Assembly: GCA_963977495.1 (NCBI GenBank)
Contig: CAXBOT010000001.1
Coordinates: forward strand, 62,001-126,000
Direction of reading: 5' to 3'
Origin: UBA1672 sp963977495
GTDB taxonomy: Bacteria; Pseudomonadota; Alphaproteobacteria; Micavibrionales; Micavibrionaceae
DNA length: 64,000 nucleotides
This document shows, one piece after another, positions 50,981 to 59,948 of this stretch. The translations under genes and the position numbers were made by a program. How positions within the stretch are numbered: position 1 is the first letter of the stretch; every line of letters starts with the position of its first letter. Under the pieces are notes generated by a model. It was given only the letters and a program-made list of their open reading frames with translations. It made no database searches and was not told the origin of the DNA.

Positions 50981-52387
50981 ATGGAACACGCACGGAATCT
51001 ATGGAGCATTGTTAAAAGTTATATCCCTGATTCATCAGGGACTATCGCGATATTGTTCGGGATCATGGCGCCGATATTGATTGGTGTTGCGGGCATGTCA
51101 TTGGACTTTTCCCAAGCTTATCTGGTGAAGCAGCGTTTGGCGCAGGCCTTGGATGCGGCGGCCTTGGCGGCGACGGCGTCGGCAACGGATCAGGCAACCA
51201 TTGAACAAAAAGTGAAAGACTTCTTTGAGGCGAATTACCCGGAAGAAAAGCTAGGGGTGACGTTTGACCCCACCGTACAATTGGTCGGCGATGAGGTGAT
51301 TGTGTCGGGAACAGCGGAATACCATACATTGTTCTTAAGAATTATAGGTATTGATACGATTGATGTTGATGCCTCCACAACAGTGCTGCGCGAAGTGCAG
51401 GGTATTGAGGTTGTGATGGTTTTGGATAACACCGGCTCAATGTCTACGAACAATAATATAAGTGCATTACGCAATGCGGCCTCTAACTTTGTTTATATTC
51501 TCTATGGTATAGATACGGATGCGGGTAAATCTGCAGATCCAACGGCGTTGGATAGTATGGCAACGCGTGATCGGGATTATATCAAGATCGGTATCGTGCC
51601 TTATAGTACCTCTGTGAATGTTGGGCCTTACGGTTTGGGGAAAGATACGAACGGCGATTATTACGGCACACCCTTTGTTAATAACCCTCATGGTTTAAAT
51701 TACACCACATATACAAATAACTATGAATGGTTGGGCTGTGTGCTTGCTGCGGATTATCCGCTGGATACACAAGATCATGAAGGCCCATGGGAAATGTACC
51801 GTTATTGCCGCGACAGTGACGATGACCCGTATTGTCATGGATACTGGAATAAGGGCAACTATTATCCGTATAAGAAACCCAATGAAATATGTCCAAGAAC
51901 ACCTATCGTGCCTTTGACCACCAGCCCAACGATGTTGAAACAATCAATTGATACGATGCAGGCCAATGGTCACACCTATGGTAACTACGGTATGGTTTGG
52001 GGCGGACGCGTGCTTTCATCCGACTTCCCCTTTGAAGAGGGGCATCCATGGGAGAACCAATATTGGAGAAAAGCGATCGTGATGATGACAGATGGTCAAA
52101 ATACGATGCACCCATATTATTCAGCCTACGGTCCGACGCAGGATCACAACATCTCTGCAAATAATCTGAATACACGTTTTGTGGAGGTTTGTAACGACCT
52201 GAAAGAGAAGGGAGCCATTATTTATACGGTGACATTCTATTCCGGTGTACCTGAATCAACAAAAAATTATTATCGTCAATGTGCGACGTCCGAAGACTAT
52301 TACTATGATGCTCCTAATCAAGAAGACCTTGTGGAAGTATTCGAAACGATTAGTCGCGAGCTTAGCAACCTACATATTGTTGATTGA
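50981..52387 (+). CDS. TadG-like protein with von Willebrand A domain
   Basis: N-terminal TadG/TadE-like helix (DSSGTIAILFGIMAPILIGVAGMSLDFSQAYLVKQRLAQALDAAALAATA) anchors it. A VWA domain starts near residue 143, with a MIDAS motif DNTGSMS at 149-155 and a later MMTDGQNTMHPYY. The middle has a Cys/Tyr-rich insert (YRYCRDSDDDPYCHGYWNKGNYYPYK). Such proteins act in Tad pilus biogenesis and surface attachment. Length 468. A terminator follows. Confidence 0.87.
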   Translation: MEHARNLWSIVKSYIPDSSGTIAILFGIMAPILIGVAGMSLDFSQAYLVKQRLAQALDAAALAATASATDQATIEQKVKDFFEANYPEEKLGVTFDPTVQLVGDEVIVSGTAEYHTLFLRIIGIDTIDVDASTTVLREVQGIEVVMVLDNTGSMSTNNNISALRNAASNFVYILYGIDTDAGKSADPTALDSMATRDRDYIKIGIVPYSTSVNVGPYGLGKDTNGDYYGTPFVNNPHGLNYTTYTNNYEWLGCVLAADYPLDTQDHEGPWEMYRYCRDSDDDPYCHGYWNKGNYYPYKKPNEICPRTPIVPLTTSPTMLKQSIDTMQANGHTYGNYGMVWGGRVLSSDFPFEEGHPWENQYWRKAIVMMTDGQNTMHPYYSAYGPTQDHNISANNLNTRFVEVCNDLKEKGAIIYTVTFYSGVPESTKNYYRQCATSEDYYYDAPNQEDLVEVFETISRELSNLHIVD

Positions 52388-52417
52388 TCAAGAAATATTA
52401 AACAGTTATTTCCTTGC

Positions 52418-52461
52418 CTCCGAGTAATAGTCGCCTTTTGGCTTCTGTGCTCGGAGTTTTT
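52418..52461 (+). terminator. Terminator after VWA gene
   Basis: CTCCGAG/CTCGGAG arms enclose a 25-base loop holding an inner GCC-TTTT-GGC hairpin, then TTTTTCTTTTCT. Confidence 0.7.
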
Positions 52462-52526
52462 CTTTTCTATTTTTGGATGCGGCAAGTATTGATTGCTATG
52501 ATTACTTTGTTTTTATTCTATTTTGA

Positions 52527-52550
52527 ATTTATATAAAATTTTATATAAAT
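52527..52550. repeat. 24-bp perfect palindrome upstream of the pilin gene
   Basis: ATTTATATAAAA and TTTTATATAAAT join with no spacer to make a perfect 24-bp palindrome, 165 bases before the pilin start, within A+T-rich DNA. It could be an operator, an H-NS-type or curved site, or chance in A/T sequence. Confidence 0.55.
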
Positions 52551-52715
52551 ATATGTAAATTATTTACTTTAAAAAAATGCATATTACTTTATTTGTTAAG
52601 GTTTTTTTAAGTAGTTGGGTGTTATTCTTAGATTATCGGTTAAGGAGCTTCACAAATAATTTTGAAGTATGGGAACACCGGAAATAAATTTAACAATCTT
52701 GTAAAGGAGATAAAC

Positions 52716-52880
52716 ATGTTTACTAAATTGATCACAGCTTATGTAAGAGACGAAGACGGCGCAACAGCGATTGAATATGGTCTGATTGCGGCAGGTATTG
52801 CGGTTGCTATCGCGGTTACTGTTGGTCTGGTCGGTACAGATTTGAATACTCTGTTCGGTGACATTCAAGCCGCTATCTAA
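52716..52880 (+). CDS. flp: Flp/Fap-type major pilin
   Basis: A 54-residue prepilin of the Tad system. Leader MFTKLITAYVRDEDG, cleavage after Gly, mature ATAIEYGLIAAGIAVAIAVTVG and a short LVGTDLNTLFGDIQAAI tail. The Glu-Tyr pair after the cut is typical. A strong AAGGAG ribosome site precedes it. A separate terminator follows, which fits high expression of the pilin relative to the machine genes. Confidence 0.95.
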   Translation: MFTKLITAYVRDEDGATAIEYGLIAAGIAVAIAVTVGLVGTDLNTLFGDIQAAI

Positions 52881-52904
52881 TTTAAATACAGTTTAAAACA
52901 ATAG

Positions 52905-52945
52905 GAAGTCCGCCAGCTATCTCCGGCGGACTTTCTTATTTTCTA
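52905..52945 (+). terminator. Terminator after flp
   Basis: GAAGTCCGCC/GGCGGACTTTC forms a nine-base perfect core with a ten-base loop, then TTATTTTC. It separates flp from cpaA. Confidence 0.85.
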
Positions 52946-53005
52946 CATATAATGATTGGTGCAAGCCTCTCGATTTTCAAACGATTTTAGTGTAGCGTTT
53001 AACTC

Positions 53006-53548
53006 ATGATCCTTCTTATTATATTTCTTATATGCATGTTTGTGGCTCTGGCTGTTTCTGTTATGGCGGGGGTGTCAGATTTTCGTACTTTGAAAATTCC
53101 CAACATGTACAGCGTCTATGTCATGGTCTCTTTTTTCATTGCCTTTTTCGCGCTTTATATCGGCGGACAAGAGCACGTTTTTAGTGCGCTGCCGATGCAT
53201 ATCTTATCCGCGTTGGTGACATTCCTTGTGACGTTTATTCTGTTCGGTTTGAAGTTACTGGGGGCAGGGGATTCAAAATTTGCGACGGCATGTTCGATTT
53301 GGGTGGGTTTAAAGTATCTTCCGATTTATTTGTTTTTTATGACTCTTTTTGGTAGCGTGTTAGGGATCGTTGCGTTATATTTGAAAAATAAGAAGCCATT
53401 TAAATCCCCCATTGAGGGAAGCTGGATTGCACAAGTGCAAAACGGCGCAAGCAAGGTGCCGTACGGCATCGCCATTGCTTTTGGATTGATTGTGTCTTTT
53501 ATGCACACTGGGTATCTGACGACCAATGTTTTGACATCATTTCTTTAG
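53006..53548 (+). CDS. cpaA: Prepilin peptidase CpaA/TadV
   Basis: Inner-membrane aspartyl protease that cuts the leader of Flp and TadE-type pilins. The two catalytic Asp motifs are in SDFRTLKIPN near residue 27 and GAGDSKF near residue 90. About five membrane segments. Length 180, short A24 form without the N-methyltransferase domain, as usual for Tad. It lies just after flp. Confidence 0.92.
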   Translation: MILLIIFLICMFVALAVSVMAGVSDFRTLKIPNMYSVYVMVSFFIAFFALYIGGQEHVFSALPMHILSALVTFLVTFILFGLKLLGAGDSKFATACSIWVGLKYLPIYLFFMTLFGSVLGIVALYLKNKKPFKSPIEGSWIAQVQNGASKVPYGIAIAFGLIVSFMHTGYLTTNVLTSFL

Positions 53549-53676
53549 TCATTTGGTCGCGAAGTTGAGTTCACTAATTGTTAAGAAACAGCCTGTATGA
53601 TGGGATACATATAAGTATTTCTGTGTACAGTTTTCGTACAATTATTTCTCTTAACTTCAACGTCTGAGTTTTTATC

Positions 53677-54588
53677 ATGAATATTATTAGTCCTGACTCG
53701 GGGTCAAAGAAAATGAATAAAAATATACTCATAGTGCTGGGGGGAGCTGTTTTAGCCGCCGTTCTTGTTGCCGTTTTGGTACAGGTAACATTGGGTGGTA
53801 AAAAGTCTTCACCGGTTTCAGACGGAGTAGAAGTACTTGTCGCTGCGAAAGATCTCAAAAAAGGCATAGAATTGGGCGAAGGCGATTTACGCTGGAAAGA
53901 ATGGTCGGAAGATTCCTTGTTTAAGGGCGCCATTACACGCAAGGAAGACCAAGAGCCGCATGACGCGCTTACAGGGCGCATAGAGAGAAGTTTTGTGCGT
54001 GGTGAGGCTGTTGTGCGCAACGCTATACTTAAAGACACAACCGGTAATTATGTTGCTGCGCGCCTGAATCCGGGCGAACGCGCGATGTCAATTAAGGTGA
54101 AGGCAGAGGGCATGGTTGCGGGCTTTATCGCACCTGGGTCTTTTGTTGACGTTATCCTAACCTATAAAAACCGAATCACGATTGATGATGATAATCCTGC
54201 CGTTAAGACGATGGTGGAAATGAATCTTGATGGTGTTGCAACGGAAACGATTTTAGAGCGTGTTCGGGTCTTGGCGATTGACCAGAAAGCCGAACGTGAG
54301 GAAGACGATAAAATTAAAGTCGGTAAAACCGTAACACTTGCGGTTCCTATCCGCGCCGCGGAAAAGCTGGCTTTGGCCTCTCAAATGGGGGATATCACTT
54401 TGGCGATGCGCGGTGTTGGTGACGACGCTCCGAATGCCAAGGCACCGACCATTACAGATGCGCGCTTAACCACCATCGATGATGAAATTTACGAAGAATA
54501 TAAAAAGTACAAAAAAGAATCAGGTGTTGCCGCGAATACCGTCAGAATCTACAGCGGGTCGAATGTTCAAAAAATGCCGGTTCGTTAG
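53677..54588 (+). CDS. cpaB: Tad pilus assembly protein CpaB/RcpC
   Basis: N-terminal membrane segment (ILIVLGGAVLAAVLVAVLVQVTLG) followed by a SAF domain (VEVLVAAKDLKKGIELGEGDLRWKEW...GEAVVRNAIL) and the CpaB C-domain (LNPGERAMSIKVKAEGMVAGFIAPGSFVDVILTYK, VRVLAIDQKA, VTLAVPIRAAEKLALASQMGDITLAMR). CpaB is a periplasmic partner of the secretin. The second ATG 12 codons on, before NKNILIV, is an alternative start. Length 303. Confidence 0.92.
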   Translation: MNIISPDSGSKKMNKNILIVLGGAVLAAVLVAVLVQVTLGGKKSSPVSDGVEVLVAAKDLKKGIELGEGDLRWKEWSEDSLFKGAITRKEDQEPHDALTGRIERSFVRGEAVVRNAILKDTTGNYVAARLNPGERAMSIKVKAEGMVAGFIAPGSFVDVILTYKNRITIDDDNPAVKTMVEMNLDGVATETILERVRVLAIDQKAEREEDDKIKVGKTVTLAVPIRAAEKLALASQMGDITLAMRGVGDDAPNAKAPTITDARLTTIDDEIYEEYKKYKKESGVAANTVRIYSGSNVQKMPVR

Positions 54589-54660
54589 TTAACGGATCGG
54601 ATCAAGACTGTGTTTAAAATTTTTCTCTGTGTTTAAAGATTTAAGGTGAAAGAAGGAACC

Positions 54661-56145
54661 ATGACAGGTTTACGAAGATATTCATTAAAGGCTCTTATGC
54701 TATTGGCAGTATTCTGTGCGGCTGGGCTTGTGTCTGGGAATAGTGCATCTTTTGCATCAAAGGGCGACTTGGTTTCCTTGAAAGATATATCAAAGACAAA
54801 GCCACCGTTGGAATTAACGCTGGGTAAGGCCGATATTATTCACCTGCCTGATGGCGTTTCTGATGTGTTGGTTGCAAACCCGACCATCGTTGATGTTCAG
54901 GCGGTTAAATCAAACAGATTATATGCCGTTGGCCTTAATATTGGTGACACGAATATCATTGTACTGGATTCAAGCGGAAATGTTGTAAAACGCATCGATA
55001 TCCACGTAACCTATGACTTGCAGGCTATCCAAAGCCTTGTCGAAAGCCTGTTTCCTAACGAAAATGTTAAGGTCGGCGCAATCCATGATCAGATTATTTT
55101 GACAGGAACCATATCAAATGCGGAAGTCGCGAGTAAGGTAACAAACCTTGTCGCACATTATGTTGGCGATTTACAGGATGTGCAAGGTGATGTTGATACG
55201 TTGATTTCGAATCTTCTTGAGGTGCGCGGCGAGCAGCAAGTTATGTTGCAAGTAAAAATTATCGAAGCAGAGCGTAGCGTAATTAAAGAGCTTGGCATTG
55301 ATTTTAAAGCCAATGACCCGAATGAACTGGCTGTCACAACCTTGTTTGGAAATGCACCGTTGAGCAGTACAGCAGGCGTTCCGAACGCTATTGGTTTTGG
55401 CGGCGGGCCTGGTTTGGGCTTATCACAAGATGCGGTTGGAACGGCGAGTGCGTTTCTGGATTCCGGTATTAACGGTATCGGAACGTTGGGGCTGTTCTTG
55501 TCAGCATTGGAAGAAGAAAATCTGATTAACGTTCTTGCTGAGCCGAATTTAACAGCGGTTTCAGGGCAGCAGGCCGGTTTCCTTGCGGGTGGTGAATTTC
55601 CCGTGCCAACAGGGCGTGACCAGTTCGGTAATATCACCATTGAATTCCGTGAATTTGGTGTGTCTTTGAATTTCAAGCCTATCGTGCTTTCCGATGATCG
55701 TATCAATTTGCAGTTAAACACCGAAGTGTCGTCTTTGGACACCACAAATGCGGTTGTCTTGGCTGATCTGGTTGTGCCGGGTCTTGATATTCGCCGCGCT
55801 GAAACGACAATAGAATTACCAAGCGGCGGCAGTTTGATGATTGCCGGATTGCTACAATCGCAAACCGCAAAGGGTTTGTCAGGCTTGCCGGGCATTAAAG
55901 ATACACCTGTGTTGGGGGATTTGATCTCATCTGACAGCTTCAGACGCGATGAAACCGAGTTGGTTGTCATTGTAACGGGCTATCTGGTTGAGCCGTTTGC
56001 GAACAACCAAAAGGCCGATCATATTCCTAAAGAAAGACGCAGTGAATTGGCTAAAATCTTTTCGAAAAATATCACCCGCCACTATGCATTAAAAGACGAT
56101 AACTTGTTCGCAAAGGCTGGCACTTTCGGGTATATTGTTGATTAA
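54661..56145 (+). CDS. cpaC: Outer-membrane secretin CpaC/RcpA
   Basis: Forms the outer-membrane channel for the pilus. Signal segment (ALMLLAVFCAAGLVSGNSASFA), then the pilus-formation N-domain (PLELTLGKADIIHLPDGVSDVLVANPTIVDVQAVKSNRLYAVGLNIGDTNIIVLDSSGNVV), a BON-like segment (AIHDQIILTGTISN) and the secretin core (VLAEPNLTAVSGQQAGFLAGGEFPVP ... LPSGGSLMIAGLLQSQ). GAAGGAACC precedes the ATG. Length about 494. The N-domain is mirrored by the separate protein at the end of the locus. Confidence 0.95.
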   Translation: MTGLRRYSLKALMLLAVFCAAGLVSGNSASFASKGDLVSLKDISKTKPPLELTLGKADIIHLPDGVSDVLVANPTIVDVQAVKSNRLYAVGLNIGDTNIIVLDSSGNVVKRIDIHVTYDLQAIQSLVESLFPNENVKVGAIHDQIILTGTISNAEVASKVTNLVAHYVGDLQDVQGDVDTLISNLLEVRGEQQVMLQVKIIEAERSVIKELGIDFKANDPNELAVTTLFGNAPLSSTAGVPNAIGFGGGPGLGLSQDAVGTASAFLDSGINGIGTLGLFLSALEEENLINVLAEPNLTAVSGQQAGFLAGGEFPVPTGRDQFGNITIEFREFGVSLNFKPIVLSDDRINLQLNTEVSSLDTTNAVVLADLVVPGLDIRRAETTIELPSGGSLMIAGLLQSQTAKGLSGLPGIKDTPVLGDLISSDSFRRDETELVVIVTGYLVEPFANNQKADHIPKERRSELAKIFSKNITRHYALKDDNLFAKAGTFGYIVD

Positions 56146-56185
56146 TAGGAATCACCCATTTTATCAGGAGTGAAAGAAAGCAGTT

Positions 56186-56872
56186 ATGGCGACTTCACAC
56201 AAAACCAAGCATAAAAATCCCTTAAGATATTTTCTAAATGCCGGACTGGCATTTATGTCTTTGTCTGTTGGTGGTTGTATGGGCGTAGATTTATACGAGC
56301 CCCCAACCATCAATGAGAGCCGTATTCAGGTTGAGGAAGAAACGTTTTTCCAAGATGTTGCGGTGGATGATGTCGATGATGCGTATCTCGGTATGCTTGC
56401 CCGCCATTATACCAAACATGGCGGCAGCCCTATGGATTTGATTATTACCTATGATCCGCGCTCTTACCGCAACACGGCGATGAAGGCCACGGATATGGCG
56501 GCAAGCATTGCAGGCTCTTTGCGTGGTTATGGCGTGTCCAAGGTTAATGCCGGTGTGATGCCGATTAAATCTCAGGGCGATGAAGCCAGATTATTGGTGA
56601 CCTATGATTCCTATAACGCACGTCCGCCTGAGGGCTGCGACAATAATATGCCGGGGATGAACAAATCACCGTTGGAACATGACAAGAGATATAAACTTGG
56701 GTGCTCTATCGATACGTTGGTGGCGCGTCAGGTGTCTAAGCCGTCTGATTTACTGGGCCGCGGCAAAACAGAAACCAAGAGCGACGGACGTCCAATATCC
56801 AACATTATCGACTTATATCGCGTGGGAACGCCGAATACGTCACTTGATGGTGAAAAAGCATCGGACGAGTAG
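56186..56872 (+). CDS. cpaD: Pilus assembly lipoprotein CpaD
   Basis: Lipoprotein signal ends MSLSVGGC (lipid on Cys31). The domain has the CpaD pattern, with TYDPRSYRNTAMKATDMAASIAGSLRGYGVSKVNAGVMPI and RPPEGCDNNMPGMN...YKLGCSIDTLVARQVSKPSDLLGR. CpaD supports the secretin at the outer membrane. Length 228. It lies 40 bases after cpaC. Confidence 0.9.
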   Translation: MATSHKTKHKNPLRYFLNAGLAFMSLSVGGCMGVDLYEPPTINESRIQVEEETFFQDVAVDDVDDAYLGMLARHYTKHGGSPMDLIITYDPRSYRNTAMKATDMAASIAGSLRGYGVSKVNAGVMPIKSQGDEARLLVTYDSYNARPPEGCDNNMPGMNKSPLEHDKRYKLGCSIDTLVARQVSKPSDLLGRGKTETKSDGRPISNIIDLYRVGTPNTSLDGEKASDE

Positions 56873-57021
56873 TTATATTTAATCGCCAAAGGGCGCAATT
56901 ATATTTACGAAAACACTGTTCTGTTAGGAGAATGTTAAGGGCTGAATGTTATCGTGAGCGTGATGATTTAGTCTTAATAACAACTCCCCGTCCGTACCAG
57001 GGCAGATACAGGTAAAAACAG

Positions 57022-58269
57022 ATGAGCGAGGCAGAGCAGCAGGCAACAGATACCCTTCTTCCGGAAGCGCGTCTTTTCGTCTTTTCAAAAGACAAAGACA
57101 CTTTGGTATCGACGTCCGAATTGCAAAAAGATTGGCGTTTTGCTCGTGTTGATATCAAGGCCGAGGCCGGTGATGTCAAAGCGGCTATCGAAACATTCAA
57201 GACGCAGCCATCCCCCGATCTATTGATTATACAAACAGATGAGATCAACGATCAATTCACAGATGATCTTGGCGAGCTATCCAATTATTGCGAAGAGGGT
57301 ACATCGGCCATTATTATCGGCCCCGTCAATGACGTGTATTTATACCGCGAACTGATAAATATGGGCGTGAGCGATTATCTGGTACGCCCGATTAAACCTA
57401 ACGTTTTAAAAGAAGTCGTTGCCAAGGCACTCATTTCACAATTAGGCGTGTCGGACAGTCGATTGATTGCATTTATCGGTGCAAAGGGCGGTGTCGGGAC
57501 ATCTTCCTTGGTTCAGATTGCGGCTTTGACCGCGGCCAAAACACTTGAACATAAAACATTATTGATGGACGGCGCAGGTGGCTGGTCATCTTTGAGCGTG
57601 GGGCTGGGCTTTGACCCGTCCGCAACATTGCACGAAGTTGCACGCGCCGTTGAAACAGATAACGAAGACGCCCTCAAGCGGATGCTGTTCGAATATTCGG
57701 ATAAGTTGATGTTATTGGCCAGTGGCGCGGATGCGATGCTCGATCCATCAATCGCCAGCACGCAGTATGAGGCGATCTTAGACAATTTAATGGTTAAATA
57801 TCCGGTTGTGTTCGTTGATTTATCAGGCGCAGATCCGGCATTGAAAAAAACCGTGATCTCACGGGCGCATAAAACCATTGTGGTGACAACGCCAACGGTC
57901 ACATCTTTACGCTTTAGCCGTAGTTTGATTAAAGAAGTATCAGAAGTGCGCGGCGGTGATAGCGATGATGTATCACTTGTTGTGAATATGGAGGGTGTAT
58001 CCAAAGCCAATGAAGTGGATCAAGCCGCCATTGTCGAGGCCTTAGACATCAAGCCCGCATTATCCATTGCCTATATGCCAGCCTTATTTTTAAAGCATGA
58101 AAGTGAAATCGCACAAATGCTTGCCGATAAAGAGGGCGCGGTGATGGCGAATGCCTTTTTACCGATGCTCAGAAAAATTATCGCAGGCGGTAAAGAAGAA
58201 AGCACAGAGAAAACAGATCAAAATGCCGGCATTCTTGGCGGTTTCTTAAGTAAACTATCGTCAAAATAG
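57022..58269 (+). CDS. cpaE: Pilus assembly ATPase CpaE/TadZ
   Basis: MinD-like protein that places the pilus at a pole. N-terminal receiver-like domain (~20-130, without a clear phosphoryl Asp pattern) with ends GVSDYLVRPIKPNVL. The ATPase domain begins AFIGAKGGVGTSSLVQIAALTAA at ~150-172, a deviant Walker A in which the usual Lys-Thr is Thr-Ser, as often seen in CpaE. LLMDGAGGWSSLSVGLG and VFVDLSGADPALKKTVI follow. Length 415. Confidence 0.93.
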   Translation: MSEAEQQATDTLLPEARLFVFSKDKDTLVSTSELQKDWRFARVDIKAEAGDVKAAIETFKTQPSPDLLIIQTDEINDQFTDDLGELSNYCEEGTSAIIIGPVNDVYLYRELINMGVSDYLVRPIKPNVLKEVVAKALISQLGVSDSRLIAFIGAKGGVGTSSLVQIAALTAAKTLEHKTLLMDGAGGWSSLSVGLGFDPSATLHEVARAVETDNEDALKRMLFEYSDKLMLLASGADAMLDPSIASTQYEAILDNLMVKYPVVFVDLSGADPALKKTVISRAHKTIVVTTPTVTSLRFSRSLIKEVSEVRGGDSDDVSLVVNMEGVSKANEVDQAAIVEALDIKPALSIAYMPALFLKHESEIAQMLADKEGAVMANAFLPMLRKIIAGGKEESTEKTDQNAGILGGFLSKLSSK

Positions 58270-58298
58270 ATCAGAAGATTTTTTAACGGGAAGAGACT

Positions 58299-59930
58299 AT
58301 GTTCGGAAAAAAGCAGTTAAAATCGACACCCAAAACATCGGCTGATAAGCCGAAGGAAAAATGCGTTGACGCGGCGGCGAAGGTCGAGCCGAAAGTGGAA
58401 GAAAAGAAACCTCCCGAAATAAGCGTAGATCTGGAACTTAATAAAATCGAAGACATATCCAATCAGGTGGAAGCCGCGCCTGTCAGTATCGGCGATGTCC
58501 AAGATGCGTTGGCATCAGCTGACGCGGCTGTCGCACAAGGCGATTCTAAAAAGGATAAGGCCGACAAACCATTGAAGAAAATGGACGCCGACCCATTGAT
58601 GGCCACCGCGACAGAGGGCGATGATGAAGAAATAAAAACGCAGGGCGATACGGTAACATCATTGCGTTTGCAACGCTGCCGGAATCGTATCTGGCTGGAT
58701 TTACGTGACGGTATTGATTTGAAAGCCTTGGCACGTATGGATTCACAGGCCGCGCGTGAGGAAGTGTACTCCGCGGTTGAGGAAATTTCGCGTTTCCGTA
58801 ATCTTGATTTAACCCCCGTTGAATTACAGCAAATCGGTAAAGAATGTGCCGATGATATGCTGGGATTCGGGCCGTTGGAAGAGCTTTTAGAGCGCGATGA
58901 TATCGCCGATATTATGATTAACGGGCCTGATATTACCTATATCGAGGTTGATGGTAAAATTGAACGCACCCACGTTAATTTTCGCGATAACCAACATTTA
59001 ACAACGATTTGTCAACGTATCGTGGGCGCAATCGGACGCCGCGTTGATGAATCCTCACCGATTTGTGATGCGCGTTTGGCCGATGGCTCGCGTGTGAACG
59101 TGATTATCCCGCCTTTGGCCGTGGATGGTGCGTGTATGACCATTCGTAAATTTAAGAAAGATAAATTAACGCTGGAAGATCTTCTTGGCTTTGGCTCTAT
59201 GAGTCCGTCTTGTGCCAAATTGATTATGGCGATTGGCCGTTGCCGCGTGAATGTTCTGGTTTCCGGCGGTACGGGTTCGGGTAAAACAACAATGTTGAAC
59301 TGTTTGACGCGCTATATTGAGGCGGGTGAGCGGATCGTGACATGCGAAGATGCCTGTGAATTACAATTGCAACAGCCGCACGTTGTGCGCCTAGAAACGC
59401 GCCCACCAAACCTTGAGGGTGTCGGTGAAATTACAATGCGTGATTTGGTTAAAAACTGTCTGCGTATGCGCCCTGAACGTATTATCGTTGGTGAGGTGCG
59501 TGGCCCCGAAGCATTCGATTTATTGCAGGCCATGAACACAGGTCACGATGGATCAATGGGAACCGTTCACGCGAACAACCCACGCGAAGCCATATCACGT
59601 ATGGAAAATATGATTGCGATGGGGGGCTTGAACCTGCCCACGGTTGCCGTGCGCGAGCAGATCGCCTCTGCGGTGCAAGTGATTATTCAGGTACAACGCC
59701 TGCGTGACGGGTCACGTAAGACAACACATATTACCGAAGTGACCGGTATGGAAGGTGACGTTGTCACCATGCAGGATTTATTTTCGCTTGAGATACTTGG
59801 TGAAGATGAAGATGGTAAGTTGATTACCACTCAAAAATCATCTGGGTTACGCCCGAAATTCTATGACCTTGCCCGTCAATACGGCGTTGAGGATATGGTT
59901 TTGGACGCAATGGAGGAGGCGTACGGTTAA
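58299..59930 (+). CDS. cpaF: Tad pilus secretion ATPase CpaF/TadA
   Basis: Hexameric ATPase that powers pilin extrusion. A charged low-complexity N-terminus of ~110 residues is followed by the GspE-like core. Walker A is SGGTGSGKTTML at about 323, preceded by the family RKFKKDKLTLEDLLGFGSM. ERIVTCEDACELQLQQPHVVRLETRP, RPERIIVGEVRGPEAFDLLQAMNTGHDGSMGTVHANNPREAI hold Walker B and His boxes. Length 543. Confidence 0.96.
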   Translation: MFGKKQLKSTPKTSADKPKEKCVDAAAKVEPKVEEKKPPEISVDLELNKIEDISNQVEAAPVSIGDVQDALASADAAVAQGDSKKDKADKPLKKMDADPLMATATEGDDEEIKTQGDTVTSLRLQRCRNRIWLDLRDGIDLKALARMDSQAAREEVYSAVEEISRFRNLDLTPVELQQIGKECADDMLGFGPLEELLERDDIADIMINGPDITYIEVDGKIERTHVNFRDNQHLTTICQRIVGAIGRRVDESSPICDARLADGSRVNVIIPPLAVDGACMTIRKFKKDKLTLEDLLGFGSMSPSCAKLIMAIGRCRVNVLVSGGTGSGKTTMLNCLTRYIEAGERIVTCEDACELQLQQPHVVRLETRPPNLEGVGEITMRDLVKNCLRMRPERIIVGEVRGPEAFDLLQAMNTGHDGSMGTVHANNPREAISRMENMIAMGGLNLPTVAVREQIASAVQVIIQVQRLRDGSRKTTHITEVTGMEGDVVTMQDLFSLEILGEDEDGKLITTQKSSGLRPKFYDLARQYGVEDMVLDAMEEAYG

Positions 59931-59948
59931 ACACGTACGGATCTGCAC

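Larger units (their letters stand above)
52388..52715. other. Intergenic A+T-rich control region upstream of flp
   Basis: A 328-base gap with no gene. It starts with the terminator of the VWA gene. From about 52490 to 52620 it is very A+T-rich and carries a 24-bp perfect palindrome. TAAGGAG-type purine runs and the pilin ribosome site GTAAAGGAG close it. A promoter must lie here because terminators bound the region, but I cannot fix its boxes. Confidence 0.6.

Noticed and set aside
55158..55970. 270-codon minus-strand frame within cpaC
   Set aside because: It is the mirror of the secretin core, with low-complexity Ser/Pro/Lys composition and no start signal.
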